Of a stretch of 22,262 bases of DNA, positions 14,577-21,631 are shown one piece after another. The notes under the pieces are model-generated. The model saw nothing but the letters and a program-made list of their open reading frames with translations, did not search any database and was not told the origin of the DNA. This stretch comes from an uncultured Eubacteriales bacterium. GTDB lineage: Bacteria > Bacillota > Clostridia > UMGS1883. Position 1 is the first letter of the stretch; the number at the start of each line of letters is the position of its first letter. The stretch lies in NCBI GenBank assembly GCA_905195005.1, contig CAJJUC010000017.1:1-22262 (forward strand), given 5' to 3'. The position numbers and the translations under genes are program-made.

Positions 14577-14650
14577 CAATTGGAAGGGACTCGAACCCTG
14601 AGAGGGCGAAAAGCGTGAAAAAAGCTGCCGGCGGCAGGTTTTTTAGCTTT
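14554..14650 (+). repeat. 97-nt direct repeat, copy 1
   Basis: Contains the tRNA-Pro terminator, an inverted tRNA T-arm sequence GGGACTCGAACCC (14586-14598), and a second terminator-like hairpin CTGCC-GGC-GGCAG flanked by A and T runs (14618-14644). It matches 14913-15009 with only two substitutions in 97 positions. Confidence 0.93.
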
Positions 14651-14725
14651 TTGGTGCGCAGACGGGTACCGAAATGCGAAGCATTTGGGTCGTCAAGCAG
14701 TGGGGACGCGCAAAGCGCGGCGCCG

Positions 14726-14742
14726 TCCCGCCACTCCGACCA
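14726..14742 (+). repeat. Duplicated 3' end of tRNA-Pro
   Basis: TCCCGCCACTCCGACCA is identical to the last 17 nt of tRNA-Pro (14521-14537), including CCA. No matching acceptor 5' strand precedes it, so it is a remnant and not a gene. Confidence 0.9.
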
Positions 14743-14890
14743 CGTCGGAATGGGCTTTGCTCCATTCCGATTTTTCTTTACAGAAAAATCGGTCATACGC
14801 GCCGTCATTCCTCCTTTGTCGCAAAAAGGCACGCTCGGCTCGCCTGCAAGCGCTCACAACGGCTCACTGCCGCTACCACCTTTTTGCGAG
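14743..14890 (+). repeat. tRNA-adjacent structured repeat, copy A
   Basis: 148 nt starting directly after the CCA of the tRNA-Pro remnant. Order: hairpin TCGGAATGG/CCATTCCGA, T-tract, hairpin CGATTTTTCT/AGAAAAATCG, a linker, and a 71-nt module bounded by 11-bp inverted repeats TCGCAAAAAGG (14819-14829) and CCTTTTTGCGA (14879-14889). A second copy lies next to tRNA-Asn at 19001-19156. Confidence 0.9.
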
Positions 14891-14912
14891 TTGCGCCTGC
14901 GGCGCAAATACC

Positions 14913-15009
14913 CCGACAGGGTGGTGTCGGTTTTTCAATTGGAAGGGACTCGAACCCTGAGAGGGCAAAAAGCGTGAAAAAAGCTGCCGGCGGCAGGTTT
15001 TTTAGCTTT
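14913..15009 (+). repeat. 97-nt direct repeat, copy 2
   Basis: Second copy, 359 bp after the first, with the same terminator hairpins and inverted T-arm (14945-14957). The two differences from copy 1 lie in the first hairpin loop and in the linker. Confidence 0.93.
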
Positions 15010-15120
15010 GGGGGGACAAAAACAGAGAGCTTCCGCCGTAAAAATGATTAAAAAAAATATAGTAATTTGCCGTGTGCTGTGATACAATAAAATGTAATAA
15101 AATATAAAGAGGCGCATAAC

Positions 15121-15843
15121 ATGATATTAAACGAATGGAAATTCAAGACGGATCTGCACGTTCATACGATGCCTGTCAGCTCGTGCGCGGAAATTGACGT
15201 TCCGACAACGGTTGCATATTATAAGGAACGCGGCTATGACGGGATTGTAATTACAAACCACTTCAACCGACTTTCATTTCCCGGGGACAAGCCGCGCGAG
15301 GAATGGGTTGAATATTATCTGAATGATTACCGCCTCGCGAAAAAAACCGGAGAGAAATGCGGGCTGCATGTTTGTCTCGGAATGGAAGCGAGATTCCCCG
15401 AAAATGCAAACGACTACCTTGTTTACGGAATTGATGAGGAGGACGTTTACCGCGCATTTGACTATATTGACGGAAGCTATGAGGAATTTTACAAGGGCTT
15501 TAAAAACGAAAAAAACGTGATTGTGCAGGCGCATCCGTTCAGAAACCATATGGAGCTGCAAAAGCTTGACCTTCTTGATGGGATTGAGGTTTATAACATG
15601 CATCCGAACCACAATTCGCGCGTCAGCATTGCGGCAAAGCTTGAAAGCGAGCACCCCGGAATGATTATCACCGGGGGCACTGATTTCCATCATGACGGGC
15701 ATCAGGGAATGTGCGCCATGCGGACAAAGAAGCTGCCGGAGGATTCGTTTGAAGTTGCGGAAATACTTAAAAGCGGAAATTACTTTTTCGATATATGGGG
15801 CGACGCTGTTTTGCCGCACCGCTGGCAAAAAATAAACGGATGA
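15121..15843 (+). CDS. PHP-domain metal-dependent phosphoesterase family protein
   Basis: A 240-residue single-domain PHP protein, predicted to hydrolyse a phosphoester with a di- or trinuclear metal site. The first metal motif DLHVHT is at 11-16, TNHF near 45-48, an internal glutamate in LGMEARF, AHPFRNH near 140, and the last motif GGTDFHHDG near 183-191. AGAGG 8 bp upstream gives the ribosome site. The gene ends 11 bp before fbp, which points to cotranscription. The substrate is unknown; relatives include histidinol phosphatases, nucleoside 3',5'-bisphosphate phosphatases and uncharacterised hydrolases. Context with FBPase hints at sugar-phosphate metabolism but does not prove it. Confidence 0.88.
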   Translation: MILNEWKFKTDLHVHTMPVSSCAEIDVPTTVAYYKERGYDGIVITNHFNRLSFPGDKPREEWVEYYLNDYRLAKKTGEKCGLHVCLGMEARFPENANDYLVYGIDEEDVYRAFDYIDGSYEEFYKGFKNEKNVIVQAHPFRNHMELQKLDLLDGIEVYNMHPNHNSRVSIAAKLESEHPGMIITGGTDFHHDGHQGMCAMRTKKLPEDSFEVAEILKSGNYFFDIWGDAVLPHRWQKING

Positions 15844-15854
15844 AGGGTGAAAAT

Positions 15855-17813
15855 ATGAGCGAGATAAATTGCAGTATGGAATATCTGGAGCTTTTGTCAA
15901 AGGATTATCCGACAATTCAGGACGTTTGCTCGGAAATAATCAATTTGCAGGCGATTCTGAATCTTCCGAAGGGCACAGAGCATTTCATGAGCGATTTGCA
16001 CGGGGAATATGAGGCGTTTCTGCATGTCCTCAAAAATGCATCGGGGGTCATAAAAACGAAAATTGACGACTTGTATTCAACAACCGTTTCCGAGCGTGAC
16101 AGAAAGCTCCTTGCAACAATTGTTTACTACCCTCAGCAGGAGCTTTATTATCTGAAGCAGCAGGGACTTGCCGACAGCGAATGGTACAAGCTCACGCTTT
16201 ACCGCCTTGTGGAGCTTTGCCGCGTGGTTGCTTCGAAATACACGCGTTCAAAGGTGAGAAAGGCAATGCCGAAGGAGTTTGCCTACATACTTGAAGAACT
16301 GCTGCACACAGTAAGCGATGAGGAAAACAAACACGATTATTATGCGCAGATTATAAATTCCATAATAAATGTCGGCTGTGCGGATTCATTCATAGTAGCG
16401 CTGGCTAATCTTATCAGACGGCTGACGATTGACCATCTGCACATTATCGGCGATGTTTTTGACCGCGGACCGAGGGCAGACATAATTATGGACGAGCTTA
16501 TCAATTATCACTCGATCGATATGCAGTGGGGAAATCATGATATTGTGTGGGTCGGCGCTGCCGCAGGCAACGGCGCGTGCATAGCAAATGTGGTAAGGAA
16601 CAGTCTCAGGTACAACAATTTCGATGTGATAGAAATCGGCTACGGAATTAACACGCGTCCGCTTGCGAATTTTGCGCTTGAAACCTACGGGGATGACCCG
16701 TGCGAGCGTTTTATGCCGCTTGATTCGCACAAGCATACGATAAAAAATCACGATGCGGTTCTTGCCGCAAAGATGCACAAGGCGATCTCCGTGATTCAGT
16801 TCAAGCTTGAAGGGCAGACGGTTGAACGCCATCCCGAATATAATATGAATGATCGCCGTCTGCTGAAAATGATAGACTACAAAAACAAGCTGCTGCGGCT
16901 TGACGGTAAGGAATTTCCCCTTGCGGACAGTCTGTTCCCGACGGTTGACCCCGAAAATCCGCTTGAGCTGACGGACGGGGAACGCGGAGTTATAGCGCAG
17001 CTGCGCAGGTCGTTTCTGCACAGCGAAAAGCTTCAGGAGCATATCCGCTTTATGATTAACAAGGGCGGAATGTATAAAATATTCAACGGAAATCTGCTGT
17101 TCCACGGCTGTATTCCGCTTGACGAAAACGGCAAAATTGATAAGGTCGGTTTCTTCGACCGCACCGTCGGCGGCAAGGCATATCTCGATATGGCGGACAA
17201 GTATGTCCGCGAAACATATTATGCAGTGCATGGGAAGGAAGAGGAGGACACGGATTTCCTGTGGTATCTGTGGTGCGGAAGCAAGTCGCCGCTTTACGGG
17301 AAAGAACGTGCAACCTCGTTTGAGGTGTACTTCACGGACGATGATGAAGTAAAAAAGGAAAAGAAAAACTACTACTATCAGTTTATCGAGCATGAAGAAA
17401 CCTGCGATATGCTACTTGAAGAATTTGGGCTTGACAAACGCTCGGGGCATATAATCAACGGTCATGTTCCGGTAAGAACGGGGCGCGGAGAAAGTCCCGT
17501 CAAGGCAAACGGCAAGCTTTATGTGATTGACGGCGGTTTTTCAAAGCCGTATCAAGACACAACGGGAATTGCGGGGTATACGCTTATAAACAATTCCTAC
17601 GGCTTTTCCATTACCCAGCATCAGCCGTTCACATCGGTTACGGATGTTATAGAAAATGAATTTGATCTCCATTCAAGCAAAATAATGATAGAACGCAATC
17701 TTTCCCGAAGAAAGGTAAGAGATACCGACACGGGCAGAGAAATAAGCCGCCGCATTAAAATTCTGACGGAGCTTCTGAATGCCTACAGAAAAGGTTACGT
17801 TCACGAGAAATAA
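15855..17813 (+). CDS. fbp: Fructose-1,6-bisphosphatase, class III
   Basis: Removes the 1-phosphate of fructose 1,6-bisphosphate in gluconeogenesis; cytoplasmic. The 652 residues fit the class III (Firmicutes) family, unrelated to class I FBPase. Calcineurin-like metal motifs are visible: SDLHGE at 46-51, GDVFDRGPRAD near 198-209, GNHD near 225, and later INGHVPV and VIDGGFS. I start at ATG 15855 (AGGGTGA at 15844-15850); upstream in-frame codons overlap the PHP gene and add nothing conserved. The hairpin at 17824-17852 ends the unit. Confidence 0.96.
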   Translation: MSEINCSMEYLELLSKDYPTIQDVCSEIINLQAILNLPKGTEHFMSDLHGEYEAFLHVLKNASGVIKTKIDDLYSTTVSERDRKLLATIVYYPQQELYYLKQQGLADSEWYKLTLYRLVELCRVVASKYTRSKVRKAMPKEFAYILEELLHTVSDEENKHDYYAQIINSIINVGCADSFIVALANLIRRLTIDHLHIIGDVFDRGPRADIIMDELINYHSIDMQWGNHDIVWVGAAAGNGACIANVVRNSLRYNNFDVIEIGYGINTRPLANFALETYGDDPCERFMPLDSHKHTIKNHDAVLAAKMHKAISVIQFKLEGQTVERHPEYNMNDRRLLKMIDYKNKLLRLDGKEFPLADSLFPTVDPENPLELTDGERGVIAQLRRSFLHSEKLQEHIRFMINKGGMYKIFNGNLLFHGCIPLDENGKIDKVGFFDRTVGGKAYLDMADKYVRETYYAVHGKEEEDTDFLWYLWCGSKSPLYGKERATSFEVYFTDDDEVKKEKKNYYYQFIEHEETCDMLLEEFGLDKRSGHIINGHVPVRTGRGESPVKANGKLYVIDGGFSKPYQDTTGIAGYTLINNSYGFSITQHQPFTSVTDVIENEFDLHSSKIMIERNLSRRKVRDTDTGREISRRIKILTELLNAYRKGYVHEK

Positions 17814-17823
17814 AATGAGTCTG

Positions 17824-17860
17824 ATGCCGCTTTGTTACAAACAAGGCGGCATATTTGTTA
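17824..17860 (+). terminator. Terminator of the PHP-fbp unit
   Basis: ATGCCGCTTTGTT (17824-17836) pairs with AACAAGGCGGCAT (17840-17852) with one G-T pair, loop ACA, then ATTTGTT. Confidence 0.75.
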
Positions 17861-17981
17861 CAAAAACCGCATAAAATATATTGTAAATTATGAAAAATGT
17901 TAAACAGTCATAAATGCCTTTATAATCGCAGGTATGAGCGTTTTAGATAACGGTTGTTTTCGTAATTATTACAAAATTATA

Positions 17982-17993
17982 ACGAAATTTCGT
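17982..17993. promoter_or_regulatory. Perfect 12-bp palindrome upstream of the 3D-protein promoter
   Basis: ACGAAATTTCGT, 8 bp before the -35 box. It could be an operator. A second imperfect palindrome, TGTTTA/TAAACA, spans the -10 box at 18021-18037. Function is not shown. Confidence 0.4.
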
Positions 17994-18001
17994 AAAAATG
18001 C

Positions 18002-18030
18002 TTGACAAAATCGTTAAAATTGTTTATAAT
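18002..18030 (+). promoter_or_regulatory. Sigma-A promoter of the 3D-domain gene
   Basis: Consensus TTGACA (18002-18007), 17-bp spacer, consensus TATAAT (18025-18030). Confidence 0.92.
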
Positions 18031-18059
18031 GTAAACACAAAAGGATGTGACATTTAATC

Positions 18060-18869
18060 ATGAATTACAATACAAGGCTTAAATCGTTTATTGCTGCTGC
18101 TTCGGCAGCGGCAATGATTATCGTTGATTCAACAACCGCTGTTGCAGCGTCCATCAGCTACGGAAATGCTGACGATATAAGAATGAAGGCGCTTAACGAG
18201 TATCTTTCATCTGCACCCGTTGTACTCGCCTCAAATGACAGTGAACCGACAATAATCAAGCTTGCAAAGGACAGTCAGTCGCCTATAGGAAAGGTCACTT
18301 ATGCTCCCGTTACGGAGCGTGAGGAGGTCGCTTTCGATACGGTAAAGAGAAAAAATGATCAGCTTGAAAAAGGGCAGACGGTTACTGTTCGTGAGGGCGT
18401 TCCCGGCGTTAAGGTGAAAACATATAACGTAAAATATGTTAACGGCGTTGAAACCGAACGGGAGCTTGCGGAAGAGTATGTTGAAACTGCTCCCGTTGAT
18501 AAGATTGTTGAATACGGAAACAAGGCGCAGCAGGCAGTTGCGGCAAACGGCGGCACGTTCACCTATAAGTATGTTCTGACATGTGAAGCAACGGCTTACG
18601 ATATGTCGCCCGCTCAGAACGGCGGCTACGGCGGAATCACGGCAACGGGAGTTCCGCTTGACAAAGGCGTTATTGCCGTGGATCCCAAGGTCATTCCGCT
18701 CGGCTCGCGTGTATATATAGAAGCGCTTGACGGAAGCTGGAGCTACGGATATGCCGTTGCGGCAGATACAGGCGGAGCAATCAAGGGCAACCGCGTTGAC
18801 CTTTGCTACTATACGCGCTCTGAATGTATTCAGTTCGGGCGCAGAAAATGCCGCGTATATGTTCTTTAA
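18060..18869 (+). CDS. Secreted G5- and 3D-domain protein (YabE/Rpf-like)
   Basis: A 269-residue exported protein probably acting on peptidoglycan. Residues 1-30 are a signal peptide (AVAA cleavage region). A G5 domain at about 80-153 carries the VREGVPGVKVKTYNVKYVNGVE pattern and may bind amino sugars. The C-terminal 3D domain at about 170-269 has the three defining aspartates: D208 (AVDPKVIPLG), D236 (AADTGG) and D247 (NRVDLCY). This is the YabE-type layout of resuscitation- or spore-cortex-related muralytic enzymes; 3D domains resemble MltA lytic transglycosylase. The predicted ribosome site AAGGATG is 13 bp from the ATG, slightly long, but an in-frame stop just upstream excludes an earlier start. 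It has its own strong promoter and terminator. Confidence 0.9.
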   Translation: MNYNTRLKSFIAAASAAAMIIVDSTTAVAASISYGNADDIRMKALNEYLSSAPVVLASNDSEPTIIKLAKDSQSPIGKVTYAPVTEREEVAFDTVKRKNDQLEKGQTVTVREGVPGVKVKTYNVKYVNGVETERELAEEYVETAPVDKIVEYGNKAQQAVAANGGTFTYKYVLTCEATAYDMSPAQNGGYGGITATGVPLDKGVIAVDPKVIPLGSRVYIEALDGSWSYGYAVAADTGGAIKGNRVDLCYYTRSECIQFGRRKCRVYVL

Positions 18870-18875
18870 ATAATG

Positions 18876-18908
18876 AAACCGCAGATTCGTAAGAGTCTGC
18901 GGTTTTTC
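18876..18908 (+). terminator. Terminator of the 3D-domain gene
   Basis: AAACCGCAGA (18876-18885), loop, TCTGCGGTTTTT (18896-18907). Confidence 0.9.
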
Positions 18909-18966
18909 TGTTATGCCTAACGCCGCTGCGCGGCTGTTCCCCGCCGTTGTCATTTTACGGAGAACG

Positions 18967-18992
18967 AAAAAAGGACACTCTTCCGAATGTCC
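18967..18992 (-). terminator. Leftward terminator beyond the tRNA-Asn trailer
   Basis: Read leftward: GGACATTC-GGAA-GAGTGTCC (18973-18992, one G-T pair), then six T. It lies just past the far end of the tRNA-adjacent repeat, so the repeat is probably transcribed if readthrough occurs at its first hairpin. Confidence 0.75.
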
Positions 18993-19000
18993 GAAAAATA

Positions 19001-19156
19001 CTCGCAAAAAGGTGGTAGCGAAAGTGAGCCGTTGTGAGCGCTTGCAAGCGAACAGGCGAGCCGAGCGTGCCTTTTTGCGACAAAGGAGGAATGACGGCGC
19101 GTGTGACTGATTTTTCTGCAAAGAAAAATCGGAACGAAGCGAAGTCCGTTCCGACG
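19001..19156 (-). repeat. tRNA-adjacent structured repeat, copy B
   Basis: 156 nt read leftward, starting directly after the CCA of tRNA-Asn. It aligns with 14743-14890 from end to end apart from an 8-nt insertion (GTTCGCTT) and a modest number of substitutions. The hairpins are kept. The module bounded by TCGCAAAAAGG/CCTTTTTGCGA spans 19002-19080. Confidence 0.9.
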
Positions 19157-19232
19157 TGGCTCCCCAAGTTGGACTCGAACCAACGACAACGCGGTTAACA
19201 GCCGCGTGCTCTACCGACTGAGCTATTGAGGA
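19157..19232 (-). tRNA. tRNA-Asn (anticodon GUU)
   Basis: Read leftward, 76 nt including CCA. Acceptor TCCTCAA/TTGGGGA (one T-G pair), D arm GCTC..GAGC, anticodon stem CGCGG/CCGCG with loop CTGTTAA (anticodon GTT), T arm GTTGG-TTCGAGT-CCAAC, discriminator G, then CCA. Confidence 0.97.
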
Positions 19233-19252
19233 ATATTTAACTGACAGGTGAT

Positions 19253-19281
19253 ATTATACTGCACATGATGGAAAAATGCAA
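19253..19281 (-). promoter_or_regulatory. Promoter of tRNA-Asn
   Basis: Read leftward: TTGCAT (19276-19281), 17-bp spacer, TATAAT (19253-19258), about 20 bp before the mature 5' end. Confidence 0.82.
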
Positions 19282-19285
19282 TACC

Positions 19286-19319
19286 TTTTCTCAAAAAATT
19301 AAAAAATTTTTTGAGAAAA
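19286..19319. repeat. Perfect A/T-rich inverted repeat
   Basis: TTTTCTCAAAAAATT (19286-19300), loop AAAA, exact complement at 19305-19319. It lies between the diverging tRNA-Asn and uracil permease promoters and may insulate them. Confidence 0.75.
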
Positions 19320-19333
19320 TATGAAAATTGTGC

Positions 19334-19362
19334 TTTACAAACGGAAAAATTTGTGATAGAAT
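19334..19362 (+). promoter_or_regulatory. Promoter of the uracil permease-pyrR unit
   Basis: TTTACA (19334-19339), 17-bp spacer, TAGAAT (19357-19362). Transcription would start just before the PyrR-binding hairpin. Confidence 0.75.
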
Positions 19363-19380
19363 GTCGGCAGTTGAATGAGG

Positions 19381-19469
19381 TATCTTTAATTCGGTGCAGA
19401 GACATCGGCAAGATAGTGTTTTGAAGGTTCATTATGCCTTGTCTGTTTTTGTGCGGACAAGGTTTTTTT
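19381..19469 (+). promoter_or_regulatory. PyrR-binding RNA element and attenuator
   Basis: The PyrR loop: lower stem TATCTT (19381-19386) with AAGATA (19410-19415), an internal loop, and upper stem CGGTG/CATCG closed by the hexaloop CAGAGA (19397-19402), matching the conserved PyrR recognition loop. An intrinsic terminator follows: CCTTGTC (19437-19443) with GACAAGG (19456-19462), then seven T. A competing antiterminator is visible: GGCAAG (19407-19412) pairs with CTTGTC (19438-19443), which breaks both other helices. Expected logic from known PyrR systems: UMP-bound PyrR holds the first hairpin, allows the terminator, and reduces permease expression. Confidence 0.85.
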
Positions 19470-19546
19470 CTGCGGAAAATTTTCTGCGGAAAAGCGGCAT
19501 TGCTTTCCGATACCCGTTCTTCAAAAAATATATGGGAGAGATTATT

Positions 19547-20980
19547 GTGGTAAAAAAGAAAAAGGTAAATGACGGCGCGATATATGACGCGCGTACGCTC
19601 GGAACCGGCAAAATGCTCATTCTCGGATTTCAGCACATGTTTGCAATGTTCGGAGCAACGGTGCTTGTTCCGCTTCTTACGGGGCTTGACATTGCAACAA
19701 CTTTATTATTTGCAGGGCTCGGCACGCTTTTGTTCCACGTTATAACAAAAATGAAGGTTCCGGCATTTCTCGGTTCCTCCTTTGCATTCCTCGGCGGATA
19801 TGCGGCAATTGCTCCGCTTGACGGAAAGGACGGCATGACGAATGTTCAGCTTCTTCCCTATGCCTGCATCGGCGTTGCCTGCGCAGGCGTGGTTTATCTG
19901 CTGCTTGCTGCCTGCATCAAGGCGGTCGGAGTGAAAAGAGTTATGCGCTTCTTCCCCCCTGTTGTAACGGGTCCCATCATTATATCAATCGGACTCGGTC
20001 TTGCAGGCAGTGCGGTTAATAACTGTAAGGCAAACTGGCTTATCGCTTGCTGCGCGCTTGCAATAGTAATCATATTCAACATCTGGGGAAAGGGAATGCT
20101 CAAGATTATCCCCATTCTTCTCGGCGTGCTCGGCTCATGTGCAATTGCGGCAATTCTTGCGCTTGTGTGCGGAAAAACAATAACGGCTGCCGACGGAGCG
20201 CAGTACATAGCGGCCGGCGGCGCTGAAGGCTTGAAGCTCTTCTCGGTATCGGCGCTTGAAAACTTTAAAAATGCTGCATGGATCGGCTTCCCGATTAAAT
20301 TTGAAAGAACCGTTTTCGGCGGTGTTGATTTCAGCAATACTTCTCTTATAATAAGCGCAATTGTAGCAATCATGCCCATTTCGCTTGCAACAATGATGGA
20401 GCACATCGGCGATATCTCGGCAATCAGCTCGACAGTCGGCGAAAATTACATAGCAGACCCCGGTCTGCACAGAACGCTCACCGGTGACGGTCTCGCAACA
20501 TCCATAGCAGCGCTTTTCGGCGCTCCTGCAAACACAACCTACGGTGAAAATACCGGCGTGCTCGCACTTTCGAGAGTTTTTGACCCGCGCGTAATCAGAA
20601 TCGCTGCCTGCATGGCCGTTCTCCTTTCATTCTCTCCGAAATTTGCAGCTCTCGTTGAGCTTATCCCCACGGCGGTTATCGGCGGAGTGTCGTTCATTCT
20701 TTACGGAATGATTTCCGCTATCGGCGTAAGAAATGTTGTTGAAAATGCGGTTGACTTCACAAAGAGCCGCAATCTGATAATTGCTGCCGTTATTCTTGTG
20801 TCGGCGCTCGGTCTCGGAACGGTAACGTTCTCAATCGGCGGACTTGCAATTTCGCTTTCGGCGCTTGCCACCGCATCGATTCTCGGAATTGTTCTCAATG
20901 CAATTCTTCCCGGCAAGGACTATAATTTTGAGGCTGAAACGCCCGAGCAGGCAAAAACGGGCGTAAGCTTTGAGGTTTAA
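19547..20980 (+). CDS. uraA: Uracil permease, NCS2 family
   Basis: Imports uracil with protons across the membrane. From GTG 19547 the protein has 477 residues and about a dozen hydrophobic segments. It begins with a short Lys-rich tail, then GFQHMFAMFGATVLVPLLTG, the NCS2 hallmark of the first membrane segment. Later NCS2 motifs include FFPPVVTGPIIISIGLGL, LATMMEHIGDI and the substrate-site region FGAPANTTYGENTGVLALSRVFDP. I choose GTG 19547 because GGGAGAG lies 6 bp upstream; ATG 19532 has no ribosome site and earlier in-frame starts overlap the attenuator. The PyrR attenuator in the leader and pyrR downstream support uracil as the substrate. Confidence 0.93.
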   Translation: MVKKKKVNDGAIYDARTLGTGKMLILGFQHMFAMFGATVLVPLLTGLDIATTLLFAGLGTLLFHVITKMKVPAFLGSSFAFLGGYAAIAPLDGKDGMTNVQLLPYACIGVACAGVVYLLLAACIKAVGVKRVMRFFPPVVTGPIIISIGLGLAGSAVNNCKANWLIACCALAIVIIFNIWGKGMLKIIPILLGVLGSCAIAAILALVCGKTITAADGAQYIAAGGAEGLKLFSVSALENFKNAAWIGFPIKFERTVFGGVDFSNTSLIISAIVAIMPISLATMMEHIGDISAISSTVGENYIADPGLHRTLTGDGLATSIAALFGAPANTTYGENTGVLALSRVFDPRVIRIAACMAVLLSFSPKFAALVELIPTAVIGGVSFILYGMISAIGVRNVVENAVDFTKSRNLIIAAVILVSALGLGTVTFSIGGLAISLSALATASILGIVLNAILPGKDYNFEAETPEQAKTGVSFEV

Positions 20981-20999
20981 CAGGTATTATACTGATAAT

Positions 21000-21038
21000 G
21001 ACGGGGCTGTGAAACTGTTGCAGCCCCGTTCGGTTTTA
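21000..21038 (+). promoter_or_regulatory. Hairpin between uraA and pyrR
   Basis: ACGGGGCTG (21001-21009) with CAGCCCCGT (21021-21029), then TCGGTTTT. It may be a weak terminator, a processing site or a partial attenuator. No CAGAGA loop is seen, so it is not an obvious second PyrR site. Confidence 0.55.
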
Positions 21039-21062
21039 CTGCAAAACGGAGGTGGCTCGGCA

Positions 21063-21602
21063 ATGGAATTTAAAGCGGAAATATTTGATGAAAATGCTAT
21101 TGCAAGGACAATTAAACGAATATCGCACGAAATACTTGAAAAAAATGAAAGCACGGACGGACTGTGCCTTGTCGGAATAAAAACGCGCGGCATGCCGCTT
21201 GCGGAAAGGATTGCCTCCTGCATTTATTCAATTGAAGGAAAAAACATTCCTGCCGGAATGATTGACATTACTTTTTACAGGGATGATCTGACGCATGTGT
21301 CGGGAGACGACCCAAATGTCAACCGGGCGGCGCTCCCGTTCGGCATAGAGGGAAAGAACGTTATCATTGTTGACGATGTTATCTACACCGGCAGAACCGT
21401 GCGCGCCGCAATGGATGCGCTTGTAAAAAACGGACGCCCTTCAAAAATTCAGCTCGCCGTGCTGGTTGACAGAGGCCACAGGGAGCTTCCGATACGCCCC
21501 GATTATGTCGGAAAAAATATTCCGACATCAAAAGAAGAGATCGTTCGGGTCACACTTTCGGAGACGGACGGCGCCGATAGGGTAGAACTGTACAAAAGAT
21601 AA
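21063..21602 (+). CDS. pyrR: Pyrimidine operon attenuator / uracil phosphoribosyltransferase PyrR
   Basis: RNA-binding regulator that senses UMP/UTP against PRPP and promotes termination at PyrR attenuators; many members also convert uracil and PRPP to UMP. It has 179 residues, the usual length. The PRPP-binding loop VIIVDDVIYTGRT lies at about 100-112, with TRGMPLAERIA near 40 and DRGHRELPIRPDYVGKNIPT near 140-160 being PyrR-specific. ATG 21063 has CGGAGGTG 8 bp upstream. The gene follows uraA after 82 bp, so PyrR likely controls its own transcript through the leader attenuator. Confidence 0.96.
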   Translation: MEFKAEIFDENAIARTIKRISHEILEKNESTDGLCLVGIKTRGMPLAERIASCIYSIEGKNIPAGMIDITFYRDDLTHVSGDDPNVNRAALPFGIEGKNVIIVDDVIYTGRTVRAAMDALVKNGRPSKIQLAVLVDRGHRELPIRPDYVGKNIPTSKEEIVRVTLSETDGADRVELYKR

Positions 21603-21631
21603 AAATATAATATGCGCATAACTGTGCAAAG

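Larger units (their letters stand above)
14538..15120. other. Repeat-rich tract downstream of tRNA-Pro, no gene
   Basis: Open frames exist on both strands but arise from repeats. Contents in order: tRNA terminator; a 97-nt repeat (copy 1); about 75 nt with small hairpins such as AAATGC-GAA-GCATTT; a duplicated tRNA-Pro 3' end; a 148-nt tRNA-adjacent element; 22 nt; the 97-nt repeat (copy 2); and an A/T-rich leader for the PHP gene. Confidence 0.8.

Noticed and set aside
14554..15009. Direct repeats considered as a CRISPR array
   Set aside because: Only two 97-nt copies exist, spaced 262 bp apart, with no short regular repeat-spacer pattern and no cas gene.
14432..15051. Apparent proteins of 125-181 residues over the tRNA-Pro tract
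   Set aside because: The frames pass through the tRNA itself and two repeat families. Similarity between them and the frames near 19000 comes from the repeated DNA, not from protein conservation.
16386..17393. A 335-codon leftward frame inside fbp
   Set aside because: It is antisense to a fully conserved FBPase and has no family signature.
17921..17926. TATAAT as an extra promoter upstream of the 3D-domain gene
   Set aside because: No acceptable -35 box lies 16-18 bp upstream, while a consensus promoter exists at 18002-18030.
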